Shown one piece after another: positions 41,419 through 50,198 of a stretch of 64,000 nucleotides of DNA. Location of the stretch: the NCBI GenBank assembly GCA_964569795.1, contig CAZMVB010000003.1, positions 124,001-188,000 of the forward strand, in the 5' to 3' direction. How positions within the stretch are numbered: position 1 is the stretch's first letter; each line of letters opens with the position of its first letter. This DNA comes from JAHJDS01 sp964569795 (GTDB lineage: Bacteria; Desulfobacterota; Desulfarculia; Desulfarculales; JAHJDS01). The notes beneath the pieces are model-generated. The model did not search any database and had not been told where the DNA came from. It worked only from the letters and a program-made list of their open reading frames with translations. The position numbers were made by a program, and so were the translations under genes.

Positions 41419-42186
41419 ATGGACATCAAGGACAGCGTCGCCCTGATCACCGGCGGGGCCTCGGGCCTGGGCCGCCAGACGGCCGAGAACTTGGTAACGG
41501 CCGGGGCCCGGGTGGCCCTGTTCGATCTGGACGAAAAAAGAGGCCGGGAGGCGGCCGAGGCCCTCGGCCAGGCCGCCATCTTTCACCGCGTGGACGTGAC
41601 CGACGAGGCCCAGGTGGCCGCCGCGGTCGAGGCCGCAGTGGCCGCCTTCGGGCGGGTCGATATCCTGGTCAACTGCGCCGGGCTGGTCGTCCCGGCCAAG
41701 GTCCTGGGCGCCGACGGCCCCATGGACATGGGCCCGTTCATCAAGACCGTCCAGGTCAACCTCTTCGGGACCATGAACCTCATCCGCCTGGCCGCGGCCA
41801 GGATGGTCGATAACCAGCCCAACGCCGAGGGCGAGCGGGGGGTGATCGTCAACACCGCCTCGGTGGCCGCCTTCGAGGGCCAGATCGGCCAGACGGCCTA
41901 CTCCTCGTCCAAGGCGGCCATCGTCGGCCTGACCCTGCCCGCGGCCCGCGAGTTCGCCCCCCTGGGCATCCGGGTGGTGACCATCTCCCCCGGACTGTTC
42001 GAGACCCCGATGCTCATGGGCCTGCCCCAGAAGGTCCTGGATTCGCTGGGGGCCAGCGTCCCCTTCCCGCCGCGCCTGGGACGGCCGGTCGAGTACGCCC
42101 TCCTGGTCGAGCAGATCATCACCAACCCCATGCTCAACGGGACGACCATCCGCCTCGACGGCGCCATCCGCATGGAGGCCAAGTAG
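41419..42186 (+). CDS. SDR, HSD10-like 3-hydroxyacyl-CoA dehydrogenase
   Basis: 255 residues. ALITGGASGLGRQTAENLVT is the NAD motif, VNCAG near residue 85, catalytic Ser in NTASVAAFEGQIGQ, and YSSSK. The insert before the active site (MVDNQPNAEGERGVIVNTA) and the ending SPGLFETPMLMGLPQKV are hallmarks of the 17beta-HSD10 branch, which oxidises 3-hydroxyacyl-CoA. It gives the third step of beta-oxidation in this operon. Confidence 0.92.
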   Translation: MDIKDSVALITGGASGLGRQTAENLVTAGARVALFDLDEKRGREAAEALGQAAIFHRVDVTDEAQVAAAVEAAVAAFGRVDILVNCAGLVVPAKVLGADGPMDMGPFIKTVQVNLFGTMNLIRLAAARMVDNQPNAEGERGVIVNTASVAAFEGQIGQTAYSSSKAAIVGLTLPAAREFAPLGIRVVTISPGLFETPMLMGLPQKVLDSLGASVPFPPRLGRPVEYALLVEQIITNPMLNGTTIRLDGAIRMEAK

Positions 42187-42211
42187 GCCTATTTCTCAAG
42201 GAGCGGGTCCG

Positions 42212-43354
42212 ATGAACTTCGAACTGAGCGAAGAACACGCCATGCTCAAGGACATGGCCCAAAAATTTGCCCAAAAGGAACTGGCCCCGGTGGCCGCCGA
42301 GTGCGACGCGGGCGAAAAATACATGCCCGAGCTGGTCAAGAAGGCGGCCGGGGTCGGCCTGGTCGGGGCCTGGATCCCCGAGGAGTACGGCGGGTCCGGG
42401 GTCGGCATCCTGGGCTGGACCCTGATCACCGAGCAGCTCGCCCGGGCGGACATGGGCAACTGCACCAACATCATCACCGCCTCCTTCGGCTCCGAGGCCA
42501 TCTGGCTCTACGGGACCGAGGAGCAAAAGAAGAAATACCTGCCCCCCCTCTGCCAGGGCGAGCTGGTCAGCGCCGGGGCCTTCACCGAACCCGACGCCGG
42601 GACCGACGTGGCCGGATACAAGACCCGGGCCCGGATCGACGGGGACGATTACGTCATCAACGGCTCGAAGATGTTCATCACCAACGGCACGGTCTGCGAC
42701 CTGTTCATCGTCCAGGCCATCACCCAGCCCGACGAGGGCCGTCACGCCCGGTTCAGCCAGATCATCGTCCCGGCCGACGCGCCCGGCCTGACCCGGACCA
42801 AGATCCACGGCAAGATGGGCATCCGGGCCAGCGACACGGCCGAGGTCAGCTTCGAGGACGTCCGGGTTCCCCGGTCAAACCTGCTCGGCCAGGAGGGGCG
42901 GGGCTTCTATCAACTGATGCACTTCTTCGACACCACCCGGCCCAGCGTGGCCGCCCAGGCCCTGGGCCTGTCCCAGGCCTGCCTGGACGAGGCGGTCAAG
43001 TACGCCCGGGAGCGGACGGCCTTTGGCCAGCCCCTGGGGGCCTTCCAGCTCACCCAGGCCAAGCTGACCGAGATGGCCATCCGGATCGAGGCCCTGCGGG
43101 GACTGGTCTATCGCGCCGCCTGGACCATCGACTCCGGCAAACCCGATTTCACCCTGGCGGCCATGGCCAAGTACTTCGGCGGACAGACGGCCGTGTTCTG
43201 CGCCAACGCCGCCGTCGAGATCCACGGCGGCTACGGCTACATCGACGAATATCCGGTCCAGAAATACTACCGGGACGCCAAGATCCTGGAGATATACGAG
43301 GGCACCAAGGAGGCCGAGATCGTGACCATCGGCGGGGTCCTGCTCCGGTCGTGA
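42212..43354 (+). CDS. Acyl-CoA dehydrogenase
   Basis: 380 residues, FAD enzyme. First oxidation of acyl-CoA, passing electrons to ETF. The FAD/substrate loops AGAFTEPDAGTDVAGYKTRA and FITNGTVCDLFIVQA, helix ERTAFGQPLGAFQLTQAKLT, and EIYEGTKEAEIVTIGGVLLR with the catalytic glutamate are all present. It ends the operon with thiolase, DUF35 protein and SDR; with the crotonase at 38185 these would complete the beta-oxidation cycle. No ETF genes are in the window. Confidence 0.95.
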   Translation: MNFELSEEHAMLKDMAQKFAQKELAPVAAECDAGEKYMPELVKKAAGVGLVGAWIPEEYGGSGVGILGWTLITEQLARADMGNCTNIITASFGSEAIWLYGTEEQKKKYLPPLCQGELVSAGAFTEPDAGTDVAGYKTRARIDGDDYVINGSKMFITNGTVCDLFIVQAITQPDEGRHARFSQIIVPADAPGLTRTKIHGKMGIRASDTAEVSFEDVRVPRSNLLGQEGRGFYQLMHFFDTTRPSVAAQALGLSQACLDEAVKYARERTAFGQPLGAFQLTQAKLTEMAIRIEALRGLVYRAAWTIDSGKPDFTLAAMAKYFGGQTAVFCANAAVEIHGGYGYIDEYPVQKYYRDAKILEIYEGTKEAEIVTIGGVLLRS

Positions 43355-43362
43355 CCGGGGCC

Positions 43363-43384
43363 GTCGGCCTTGGCCCCGGCCGAC
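43363..43384 (+). terminator. Hairpin after the acyl-CoA dehydrogenase gene
   Basis: GTCGGCC, eight-base loop, GGCCGAC, starting 9 bases after the stop. No T-run. Confidence 0.5.
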
Positions 43385-43411
43385 CACATCGGTGCCGCCC
43401 CGGAAAAAGGG

Positions 43412-43459
43412 TTGACACATGAACGGCATTCTGTTAATGAATTTAATTAAGTTAATGAA
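43412..43459 (+). promoter_or_regulatory. Promoter and direct-repeat operator of the second TetR gene
   Basis: TTGACA (43412-43417), 17-bp spacer, TAATGA (43435-43440). GTTAATGAA occurs at 43433-43441 and again at 43451-43459, 18 bp apart, over and after the -10. The TTAATGAA core also occurs, inverted, in the operator at 39063-39078. Confidence 0.55.
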
Positions 43460-43504
43460 CAATCTTCAGAGTTCATTGGCGGGACAGGGGTTTCTCCAGA
43501 CAAG

Positions 43505-44155
43505 ATGGGCATCGCCGAGCGCAAAGACCGGGAAAAGCGCCAGCGCCGGGCCAGGATCATGAACGCGGCCAAAAAGGTGTTCACTGAGAAGGGCTTCGGC
43601 GGGGCGACCATGGAGGAGATCGCCCAGAAGGCGGAACTCAGCCCGGCCACGCTCTATCTCTACTTCAACAACAAGAACGACCTGTTCGCCTCCCTGAACC
43701 TGTCCATGCTCCGCTATCTGGTCAAGCGGATGGAGGAGGTCCGGGACGAGCCGGACCTCGATCACCCCGAGAGGGTGACCCGCCTGGCCGACGCCCTGTA
43801 CCGGGTCTATCGAAACGACCCCTTGATCCTGTTCAACGTCCTGCACATGCAATCGACCAAGGCCTTGAGCGGCTTGGCCCCGGCCACGCTGGAGGAGATC
43901 AAGGCCTTGTCCGCCCGGGCCCTGCGGGCCATCGCCCACATCTTCCAGGAGGGGGCCGACCGGGGGGCCTTCGAGGACCTGGGGGCCGTGGCCGTGGCCG
44001 ACATGGTCTGGGGAGTATTCACCGGGCTGGTCTTGTGGGAGGAGGCCAAGCGCCTCCTGGACCCCCGCAAGCGGTTTTTGAGGCCGACCCTGGAGACGGC
44101 GTTCGAGATCATCGCCCGGGGAGTGGCCAAGGGTACGGCCTCAGACGGAGTTTGA
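43505..44155 (+). CDS. TetR-family transcriptional regulator
   Basis: 216 residues. HTH: RIMNAAKKVFTEKGFGGATM, EEIAQKAELSPATLYLYFNN, KNDLF. It is a clear paralogue of the regulator at 39119: both share GATMEEIA, PATLYLYF and a C-terminal VWGVFTGLVLWEEAKRLLDP-like stretch. It stands alone between the beta-oxidation operon and LIV operon 2, with a hairpin after it. It may control both, given the shared operator core. Confidence 0.9.
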   Translation: MGIAERKDREKRQRRARIMNAAKKVFTEKGFGGATMEEIAQKAELSPATLYLYFNNKNDLFASLNLSMLRYLVKRMEEVRDEPDLDHPERVTRLADALYRVYRNDPLILFNVLHMQSTKALSGLAPATLEEIKALSARALRAIAHIFQEGADRGAFEDLGAVAVADMVWGVFTGLVLWEEAKRLLDPRKRFLRPTLETAFEIIARGVAKGTASDGV

Positions 44156-44157
44156 TT

Positions 44158-44191
44158 GGTCCGGAGCCCGCCTTGGGGGGCGGTCCGGACC
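44158..44191 (+). terminator. Hairpin after the second TetR gene
   Basis: GGTCCGGA and TCCGGACC pair over 8 bp, with an inner CCGCC/GGCGG stem. It starts 3 bases after the stop. Confidence 0.6.
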
Positions 44192-44285
44192 GGACAGGGG
44201 TTTAGGGAAGCGCCCCGGGCCCGACCGGGCCCGACACTGGGACAGGGGGCCTTGCCGACCCCGGCGGAACAGTGCGAGACGAGCG

Positions 44286-44346
44286 GGTCCCTGACCGCTT
44301 ATGGCAGCCCGACCCCCGGCCAGGGCGGGGTGACGCGTCAGGGACC
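44286..44346. promoter_or_regulatory. Long-range inverted repeat ahead of LIV operon 2
   Basis: GGTCCCTGAC (44286-44295) and GTCAGGGACC (44337-44346) are perfect 10-bp arms 41 bases apart, ending 35 bases before the binding-protein start. It could be a paired operator half-site or an RNA leader structure. No good sigma70 or sigma54 promoter was recognised between 44192 and 44381. Confidence 0.45.
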
Positions 44347-44381
44347 TCTCTGAACAACAGGCCATAAGGGAGGGATTCGAC

Positions 44382-45587
44382 GTGACAGCCAAAAGGATAC
44401 TGGTGTTCGCCATGGCGCTCCTGCTCTTGGCGCCGGCGCTCGCCTGGGGCAAGAAGGTTCCGGGCCTGACCGCCAAGACCATCACCGTCGGCGTGAGCAC
44501 GCCCCTGTCCGGCGGGGCGGCCCTGTGGGGGACCACGGCCCTGGGGATGAAGGCCTGGGCCGACTACATCAACAGCCGGGGCGGGGTCTGCGGGCGCAAG
44601 ATCCACCTCATCATCATGGACGACGGCTATAACCCGACCCGGACCATGCTCAACCTGAAGCAGATGCGGAAGAAGGTCTTCGCCGTGGTCGGCCTGCTGG
44701 GCAGCGCCCCCAACGCCGCGGCCAAGAACTTCTTCCCCAAGTACAAGATCCCGCTGGTGACGGCCTACGCCAACTGCATGATCTTCGCCAAGCAGCCCAA
44801 GTGGAAACGGCGCTGGTACTTCATCACCTACCCGGATTACGAGAACGAGAACGCCCTGCTGACCACCTTTGCCATCACCAAGCTCCATGCCAAGAAGATC
44901 GCCCACTTCTATCAGAACGACGACTTCGGCAACCAGGCCAAGGCCGGCGTGCTGGACGCCCTGAAGAAGTTCAAGGGCAAGGCCAAGCTGGTGGCCTCGA
45001 TCTCCTACGAGTTCACCGAGCGGGCCCTGACCAGCTACGCCCTGAAGCTCAAGGCCTCGGGCGCCGACACGGTCATCCTGACCACCTCGCCCATCCACAC
45101 CATCATCATGCTCAAGACCATGGCCAAGATCGGCTACAAGCCCCACATCCTGACCAACTTCACCGTGGGCGACCCGATCTTCTACAAGCTGGCCGGTCCG
45201 GCCTACGAGGGCATCTACATCTCGGCGGCCGGCAACACCGGCATGCCCGGGGTCGATCCGGCGGCCGACCGGGTGGCCAACATCCTCATGAAGTTCAACC
45301 CCAAGCTCAAGGGCCGGGAATACCTGGCCGTGTTCGGGGCGGTGTCGATGATGCACTTCGTCGAGGGCGTCAAGAGGGCCTGTCCCCGCCTGACCCGGAT
45401 GAACCTGATCAAGGCCCTGGAGACGATCCACAACTGGCGGCCGGAAGGCTTGGGCGCCCCGGTGACCTACACCCGCAACCGGCACCACGGCGTCAACTCC
45501 GTCCGGATGAGCCGGGCCATTAAGGGCAAGATCGTGCCCCTGACCCCGGGCCTGAAGGGCTACACCATCTTCAAACCTCGCTTCTAG
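44382..45587 (+). CDS. Periplasmic substrate-binding protein of LIV importer 2
   Basis: 401 residues. Signal peptide RILVFAMALLLLAPALAWG with cleavage near WG-KKV. The mature start TITVGVSTPLSGGAALWGTT is the classic peripla_BP_6 opening, followed by NSRGGVCGRKIHLIIMDDGY. GTG start, with AGGGAGGG nine bases upstream. First gene of a complete LIV operon (binding protein, LivG, LivF, CoA ligase, LivM, LivH). Unlike the other three binding-protein genes in the window, no hairpin follows it; livG begins 9 bp later. Confidence 0.92.
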   Translation: MTAKRILVFAMALLLLAPALAWGKKVPGLTAKTITVGVSTPLSGGAALWGTTALGMKAWADYINSRGGVCGRKIHLIIMDDGYNPTRTMLNLKQMRKKVFAVVGLLGSAPNAAAKNFFPKYKIPLVTAYANCMIFAKQPKWKRRWYFITYPDYENENALLTTFAITKLHAKKIAHFYQNDDFGNQAKAGVLDALKKFKGKAKLVASISYEFTERALTSYALKLKASGADTVILTTSPIHTIIMLKTMAKIGYKPHILTNFTVGDPIFYKLAGPAYEGIYISAAGNTGMPGVDPAADRVANILMKFNPKLKGREYLAVFGAVSMMHFVEGVKRACPRLTRMNLIKALETIHNWRPEGLGAPVTYTRNRHHGVNSVRMSRAIKGKIVPLTPGLKGYTIFKPRF

Positions 45588-45596
45588 GCGGACCAA

Positions 45597-46361
45597 ATGG
45601 CGCTGCTCGAAATCGAGGGCCTGAGCATCAGCTTCGGCGGCATCCAGGCCCTGTCCGACATAGACCTCGAGGTCGTGCCCGAGGAGATCCTGGCCGTGAT
45701 CGGGCCCAACGGCTCGGGCAAGACCACGCTGTTCAACTGCATCACCGGGGTCTACCGGCCGAGCAGCGGGCGGATCATGTATCAGGGGGAGAGCCTGCGC
45801 AGGCTCTCCCCCGACTCCGTGGCCTGCCGCGGGATCGCCCGCACCTTCCAGAACCTGCGGCTGTTCATGAACATGACCGTCCTGGACAACCTGATGCTGG
45901 GGCGGCACATCAGGTTCCGGAAGAATCCGGTGGCGGCCGTGTTGCGCCTCCGCCGGGAGGAACTGGAGCACCGGGCCGTGGTCGAGGAACTGATCGATTT
46001 CCTGGAACTGCAGGCCTACCGCTCGGCCCGCATCTCGGACTGCCCCTACGGCGTGCAGAAACGGGCCGAGATGGGCCGGGCCCTGGCCCTGGAGCCGGCC
46101 CTGATCATGCTCGACGAGCCGATCAGCGGTCTGACCGCCGAGGAGAAGCAGGAGACGGCCTACCTGATCAACGAGATCCGGGGCCGGTTCAAGACGACGA
46201 TCCTGCTGGTCGAGCACGACCTGCGCATCGCCTCGCGGCTGGCCGACCGGATGGTCGCCTTTGACAACGGCCAGAAAATCGCCGAGGGCACCCCGGCCGA
46301 GGTCCAGCGCCATCCGGACGTCGTCCGGGCCTACCTGGGCGACGAGCAAACCGCCGCTTGA
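45597..46361 (+). CDS. livG: LIV-type ABC transporter ATPase LivG
   Basis: 254 residues. Walker A GPNGSGKTT, ARTFQNLRLFMNMTVLDNLM, signature region CPYGVQKRAEMGRALALEPA (no LSGGQ, as is common in LivG), Walker B LIMLDEPISGLTAEE, switch LLVEHDLRIA. Starts 9 bp after the binding protein. The insert around 100-120 (KNPVAAVLRLRREELEHRA) is typical of this subfamily. Confidence 0.94.
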   Translation: MALLEIEGLSISFGGIQALSDIDLEVVPEEILAVIGPNGSGKTTLFNCITGVYRPSSGRIMYQGESLRRLSPDSVACRGIARTFQNLRLFMNMTVLDNLMLGRHIRFRKNPVAAVLRLRREELEHRAVVEELIDFLELQAYRSARISDCPYGVQKRAEMGRALALEPALIMLDEPISGLTAEEKQETAYLINEIRGRFKTTILLVEHDLRIASRLADRMVAFDNGQKIAEGTPAEVQRHPDVVRAYLGDEQTAA

Positions 46362-46382
46362 ATTTCCTCCGGGGAGGACAAC

Positions 46383-47201
46383 GTGAGTCAGCCGGCCGAA
46401 AGCCAGGTGGAGCGGGGGGCCGAGGCGCCCCCCCTGCTCAACATCGCCAATATCGAGACGCTCTACTTTGACCGGATCTACGCCCTGCACGGGCTGACGC
46501 TCAAAATCAAGGCCAGGGAGATCTTCGCCGTCCTGGGCCCCAACGGGGCGGGCAAGACGACACTGTTGAAGACCATCGCCGGCCTGCTCAAGGACCAGCC
46601 CAAGAAGGGCGTCATCGAGTTCGAGGGCCGGCGCATCCACCGCTACCCCCCGGAGCGCATCTCCAACCGGGGCATCGTTTACGTCCCCGAGGACCGGGGC
46701 CTCTTCCGGGAGCTGACGGTCAGGGAGAACCTGGAGCTGGGCTGCTGGGGCCGCCGGGGCCGGGAGGTCAAGGAGGACCTGGAGTTCGTCTATGAGTTGT
46801 TCCCCATCCTGCGGGAGCGGCACAAGCAGCAGGCCGAGACCCTGTCGGGCGGCCAGCAGCAGATGCTGGCCATGGCCCGGGCCATGCTGCGGCGCCCCAA
46901 GCTCCTGATGCTCGACGAGCCGTCCCTGGGCCTGGCCCCCCTGGTGGCCCGGGCCGTGTACGACGCCCTCGAAAAGATCGCCGAGACCGGGACGACCATC
47001 CTGATCGTCGAGCAGAACGCCCGGATGGCCCTGAACATCGCCGACTACGGCTACATCATGGAGGCCGGCCGGATCGTCCTCGAGGGGACCTCGGCCCAAC
47101 TCAAGGAGAACGAGGACGTGCAGGAGCTTTACCTGGGCGTCGGCGGCGAGGAGACCTCGCCCAAGGGCTGGCGCCTGTACAAGAAAAGGAGAACCTGGTG
47201 A
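46383..47201 (+). CDS. livF: LIV-type ABC transporter ATPase LivF with basic C-terminal tail
   Basis: 272 residues, longer than the usual 235. Walker A GPNGAGKTT, VPEDRGLFRELTVRENLELG, signature LSGGQQQMLAMARAMLRR, Walker B LLMLDEPSLGL, switch LIVEQNARMAL. It has an N-terminal extension of about 18 residues and a C-terminal tail, GWRLYKKRRTW. A similar tail ends the LivF at 53247. GTG start with GGGGAGGAC upstream. It overlaps the CoA-ligase gene by 4 bp. Confidence 0.93.
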   Translation: MSQPAESQVERGAEAPPLLNIANIETLYFDRIYALHGLTLKIKAREIFAVLGPNGAGKTTLLKTIAGLLKDQPKKGVIEFEGRRIHRYPPERISNRGIVYVPEDRGLFRELTVRENLELGCWGRRGREVKEDLEFVYELFPILRERHKQQAETLSGGQQQMLAMARAMLRRPKLLMLDEPSLGLAPLVARAVYDALEKIAETGTTILIVEQNARMALNIADYGYIMEAGRIVLEGTSAQLKENEDVQELYLGVGGEETSPKGWRLYKKRRTW

Positions 47202-49000
47202 GCGAGCCGCGCGCAGGGAGCCTCCCGGAACTGTTCTTCGATCAGGTCGCCAAAAAGGGCGACGCCATCGGCCTCAGGCACAAGGACTACGGCATCTGGA
47301 ACCGGATCACCTGGCGGGAGTACGGCCAACTGGTCCGCCAGGCCGCGGCCGGCCTGATGGCCGCCGGGCTTCAGCCCGGGGACCGGGTGGCCGTGCTGGG
47401 CGAAAACCGGCCCGAGTGGCAGGTCTGCCACCTGGGGACCATGACCGCCGGCGGGGCGACGACCGGCATCTACCCGACCAACGCCCCCGAGGAGATCGCC
47501 TACGTGGTCAACCACTCCGAGTCCCGGATCCTGTTCGTGGAAAACGAGGAGCAGGTCGATAAGATCCTCCAGATCATCGACGAGCTGACCTGCGAGCAGG
47601 TGGTCATCTGGGATCCCAAGGGCCTCTGGGGTTTTTCCCATCCCCGGCTGATCTTCTACGACCAGTTCATGGCCCGGGGCAAGGAGTTCCTGGAGACCCG
47701 GGGCGCGGAACTGGACGCCCGCACCGCGGCCATCCAGCCCGACGACACGGCGATGATCGTCTATACCTCGGGGACCACCGGCCGGCCCAAGGGGGCGATG
47801 CTCACCCACAAGAACATCCTGTTCATCACCGAGGCCTTCGTCTCGATGCAGCCCCCGGCCGAGCACGACGAGCTCCTGTCCTACCTGCCCCTGGCCCACA
47901 TCTACGAGAACCTGATGAGCGTGTACATGGCCATCTGGAACGGGGCCACGGTCAACTTCGTCGAGAGCCTGGACACCCTGCCCCTGAACCTGCGGGAGGT
48001 CAGCCCGACCATCTTCGCCAGCGTGCCGCGGATCTGGGAGAAATTCGTCTCGGCGGTCCACATCCGGATGTCCGACTCGACGATCGTCAAGCGAGTCCTG
48101 TTCCGGCTGGCCATCGGGGTGGGCCTCAAGTACGTCCGGGCCCGGAACGCGGGCAAGCTCTCGCCCGGCCTGCGCCTGGCCTACTGGCTGATGTACTTCA
48201 CGGTGCTCTTTCACCTGCGCCGCCAGCTCGGCCTGGAGCGGATCCGGTACGCCATCTGCGGGGCGGCCCCGGCCTCGCCCGAACTGTTCCAGTGGTACAA
48301 CGCCATCGGGGTCAAGCTCCGCGAGGGCTACGGCCAGACCGAGTCCACCGGGGTCATCGCCGTCAGCACCGTGGACGCGCCCCGCTACGGCTACGTCGGC
48401 CAGATCATCCCCGGCCTTACGGTCAAGATCGACCAGGACGGCGAGATCCTGGCCAAGGGCGACGGCGTGTTCAAGGGCTATTTCAAGGACCCCAAGCTCT
48501 CGGCCGAGACCATCGTTGACGGCTGGCTCCACACCGGCGACGTGGGCGCCCTGGACAACGGCTACCTCCAGATCCTGGACCGTAAGAAGGACATCATCAT
48601 CACCCGGGGCGGCAAGAACATCACCCCGGCCTTCATCGAGAACAAGCTGAAGTTCTCGACCTACATCCAGGACGCGGTGGTCATCGGCGACAACCGCAAG
48701 TTCCTGACCGCCCTGATCCTGATCGACGAGGACAACGTCACCAAGTACGCCACCGACAACCGGGTCCCGTTCACTACCTTCGAGGATCTGACCCAGAACC
48801 AGGAGATCAACAAGCTCATCGGACAGGAGGTGGCCGAGGTCAACAAGACCCTGGCCCGGGTCGAGACCATCAAGAAGTTCCGCCTCCTCCCCCGCCGGTT
48901 CTACGAGGAGGACGGCGACGTCACCCCGACCAAGAAGGTCAAGCGCCGCTCCCTGGAGAAGCGTTACGCCGATATGATCGAAGACATGTACCAAGGCTGA
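47198..49000 (+). CDS. Long-chain-type acyl-CoA synthetase inside LIV operon 2
   Basis: 600 residues, AMP-forming, FadD15-like branch. P-loop YTSGTTGRPKGAMLTHKNI, YGQTESTGVIAVST, hinge LQILDRKKDIIITRGGKNIT and a C-terminal lysine in VTPTKKVKRRSLEKRY. GTG start overlaps the livF stop (TGGTGA), so it is made in step with the transporter. It lies between the ATPase and permease genes, which argues that its substrate is what the transporter brings in. It could not be told from sequence whether the acid is a fatty or an aromatic one. Confidence 0.92.
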   Translation: MSEPRAGSLPELFFDQVAKKGDAIGLRHKDYGIWNRITWREYGQLVRQAAAGLMAAGLQPGDRVAVLGENRPEWQVCHLGTMTAGGATTGIYPTNAPEEIAYVVNHSESRILFVENEEQVDKILQIIDELTCEQVVIWDPKGLWGFSHPRLIFYDQFMARGKEFLETRGAELDARTAAIQPDDTAMIVYTSGTTGRPKGAMLTHKNILFITEAFVSMQPPAEHDELLSYLPLAHIYENLMSVYMAIWNGATVNFVESLDTLPLNLREVSPTIFASVPRIWEKFVSAVHIRMSDSTIVKRVLFRLAIGVGLKYVRARNAGKLSPGLRLAYWLMYFTVLFHLRRQLGLERIRYAICGAAPASPELFQWYNAIGVKLREGYGQTESTGVIAVSTVDAPRYGYVGQIIPGLTVKIDQDGEILAKGDGVFKGYFKDPKLSAETIVDGWLHTGDVGALDNGYLQILDRKKDIIITRGGKNITPAFIENKLKFSTYIQDAVVIGDNRKFLTALILIDEDNVTKYATDNRVPFTTFEDLTQNQEINKLIGQEVAEVNKTLARVETIKKFRLLPRRFYEEDGDVTPTKKVKRRSLEKRYADMIEDMYQG

Positions 49001-49007
49001 TCGAACC

Positions 49008-50183
49008 ATGGACCTGATCGAAAGCTACAAGGAAGAACTCCAGCTGGTCCGGCGACCCTTCACCCTGTCCTGGGTCTGGGGCGCGGTGTACTGGGTGGCC
49101 CTCTATCCCTGGTACCCCTCCAACGTGGGTTCCCTGGGACTGTGGACCCTGGCCTGGGCCGTGGGCCTGGCCTTGATCTACCCGGGAATGGGCCTGCTGA
49201 TCCGGATGCCGTCCAGTCGGATCCGCACCCTGGTCCTGGGGGGACTGACCACCGGGCTGATCGGCTGGCTCCTGGCGGCCCTCGGCCTGACCGCCCTGGG
49301 GCAATGGTTTGCCGACAACATGACCCTCTCCCTGATCACGTTCGTCATGGTCTGGACCGTGGGGATCATGGGCCAGAACCTGCTGATCGGCTACACCGGC
49401 CAGATCAGCTTCGGCCAGATCGGCTTTCTGATCGTCGGAGCGGCGGTCTTCGGGCACCTGGCCCGGACCGGTCTGCCCTGGCCGGTGTCCCTGCTGGCCG
49501 CCGGTCTGGCCGCCGGCCTGTTCGGGGTCCTGGTCGGCTTCCCGTCGCTGCGGCTCAAGGGGCCGTACCTGGCCATCGCCACCCTGGGCTTCGGCCTGGC
49601 CGCCCACCAGATTTTTTCGTACTTCCCGGCCCTGTCGGGCGGCCGGATGCCCCTGGACGTGCCCCAGATCGGCTCGCTGTTCGGCCTGAGCGAGGACGTT
49701 ACCGCCTTTTACTCCTGCTTCCTCATCGCCGCGCTGTTCACCCTGCTGACCTACAACATCGTCTCGTCCTACATGGGCCGGGCCTTCATCGCCATCCGGG
49801 ACAACGACATCGCCGCCGAGGTGATGGGCGTCAATTTGACCTTCTACAAGCTGCTGGCCTTCGGCATCAGCTCGGTTTACGTCGGCATCCAGGGAGGGCT
49901 GATCTGTCTGCTCCAGGGCAGTCTGTCCCAGAACATGTTCCCCCTGACCAACATCTTCGACATCCTGGTGGGGGTGGTCGTCGGCGGTCTGGGCCTGGTC
50001 GAGGGCTCGATCCTGGGGGGGGCGTTTGTCATAATCATCCCGCAGTTCTTCAGCGAGTCGGCCGGGCTGGTGCCCATCGTTTACGGCGCGGCCATCGTCG
50101 GGGTGATGATCTTCCAGCCGCTGGGACTGGCCGGCATGTGGCTCAAGGCGAGGCTCTACGTCCGGAACTGGCCTTTCCGCTAG
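49008..50183 (+). CDS. livM: LIV-type ABC transporter permease LivM
   Basis: 391 residues, with a longer N-terminal region (about 110 residues, several hydrophobic helices) before the LivM core. Core motifs: MGQNLLIGYTGQISFGQIGF, SLRLKGPYLAIATLGFGLAA, MGRAFIAIRDNDIAAEVMGV and the C-terminal VVGGLGLVEGSILGGAFVI. It lies 7 bp after the ligase and 15 bp before livH. Confidence 0.93.
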   Translation: MDLIESYKEELQLVRRPFTLSWVWGAVYWVALYPWYPSNVGSLGLWTLAWAVGLALIYPGMGLLIRMPSSRIRTLVLGGLTTGLIGWLLAALGLTALGQWFADNMTLSLITFVMVWTVGIMGQNLLIGYTGQISFGQIGFLIVGAAVFGHLARTGLPWPVSLLAAGLAAGLFGVLVGFPSLRLKGPYLAIATLGFGLAAHQIFSYFPALSGGRMPLDVPQIGSLFGLSEDVTAFYSCFLIAALFTLLTYNIVSSYMGRAFIAIRDNDIAAEVMGVNLTFYKLLAFGISSVYVGIQGGLICLLQGSLSQNMFPLTNIFDILVGVVVGGLGLVEGSILGGAFVIIIPQFFSESAGLVPIVYGAAIVGVMIFQPLGLAGMWLKARLYVRNWPFR

Positions 50184-50198
50184 GGAGAGATCGACGTC

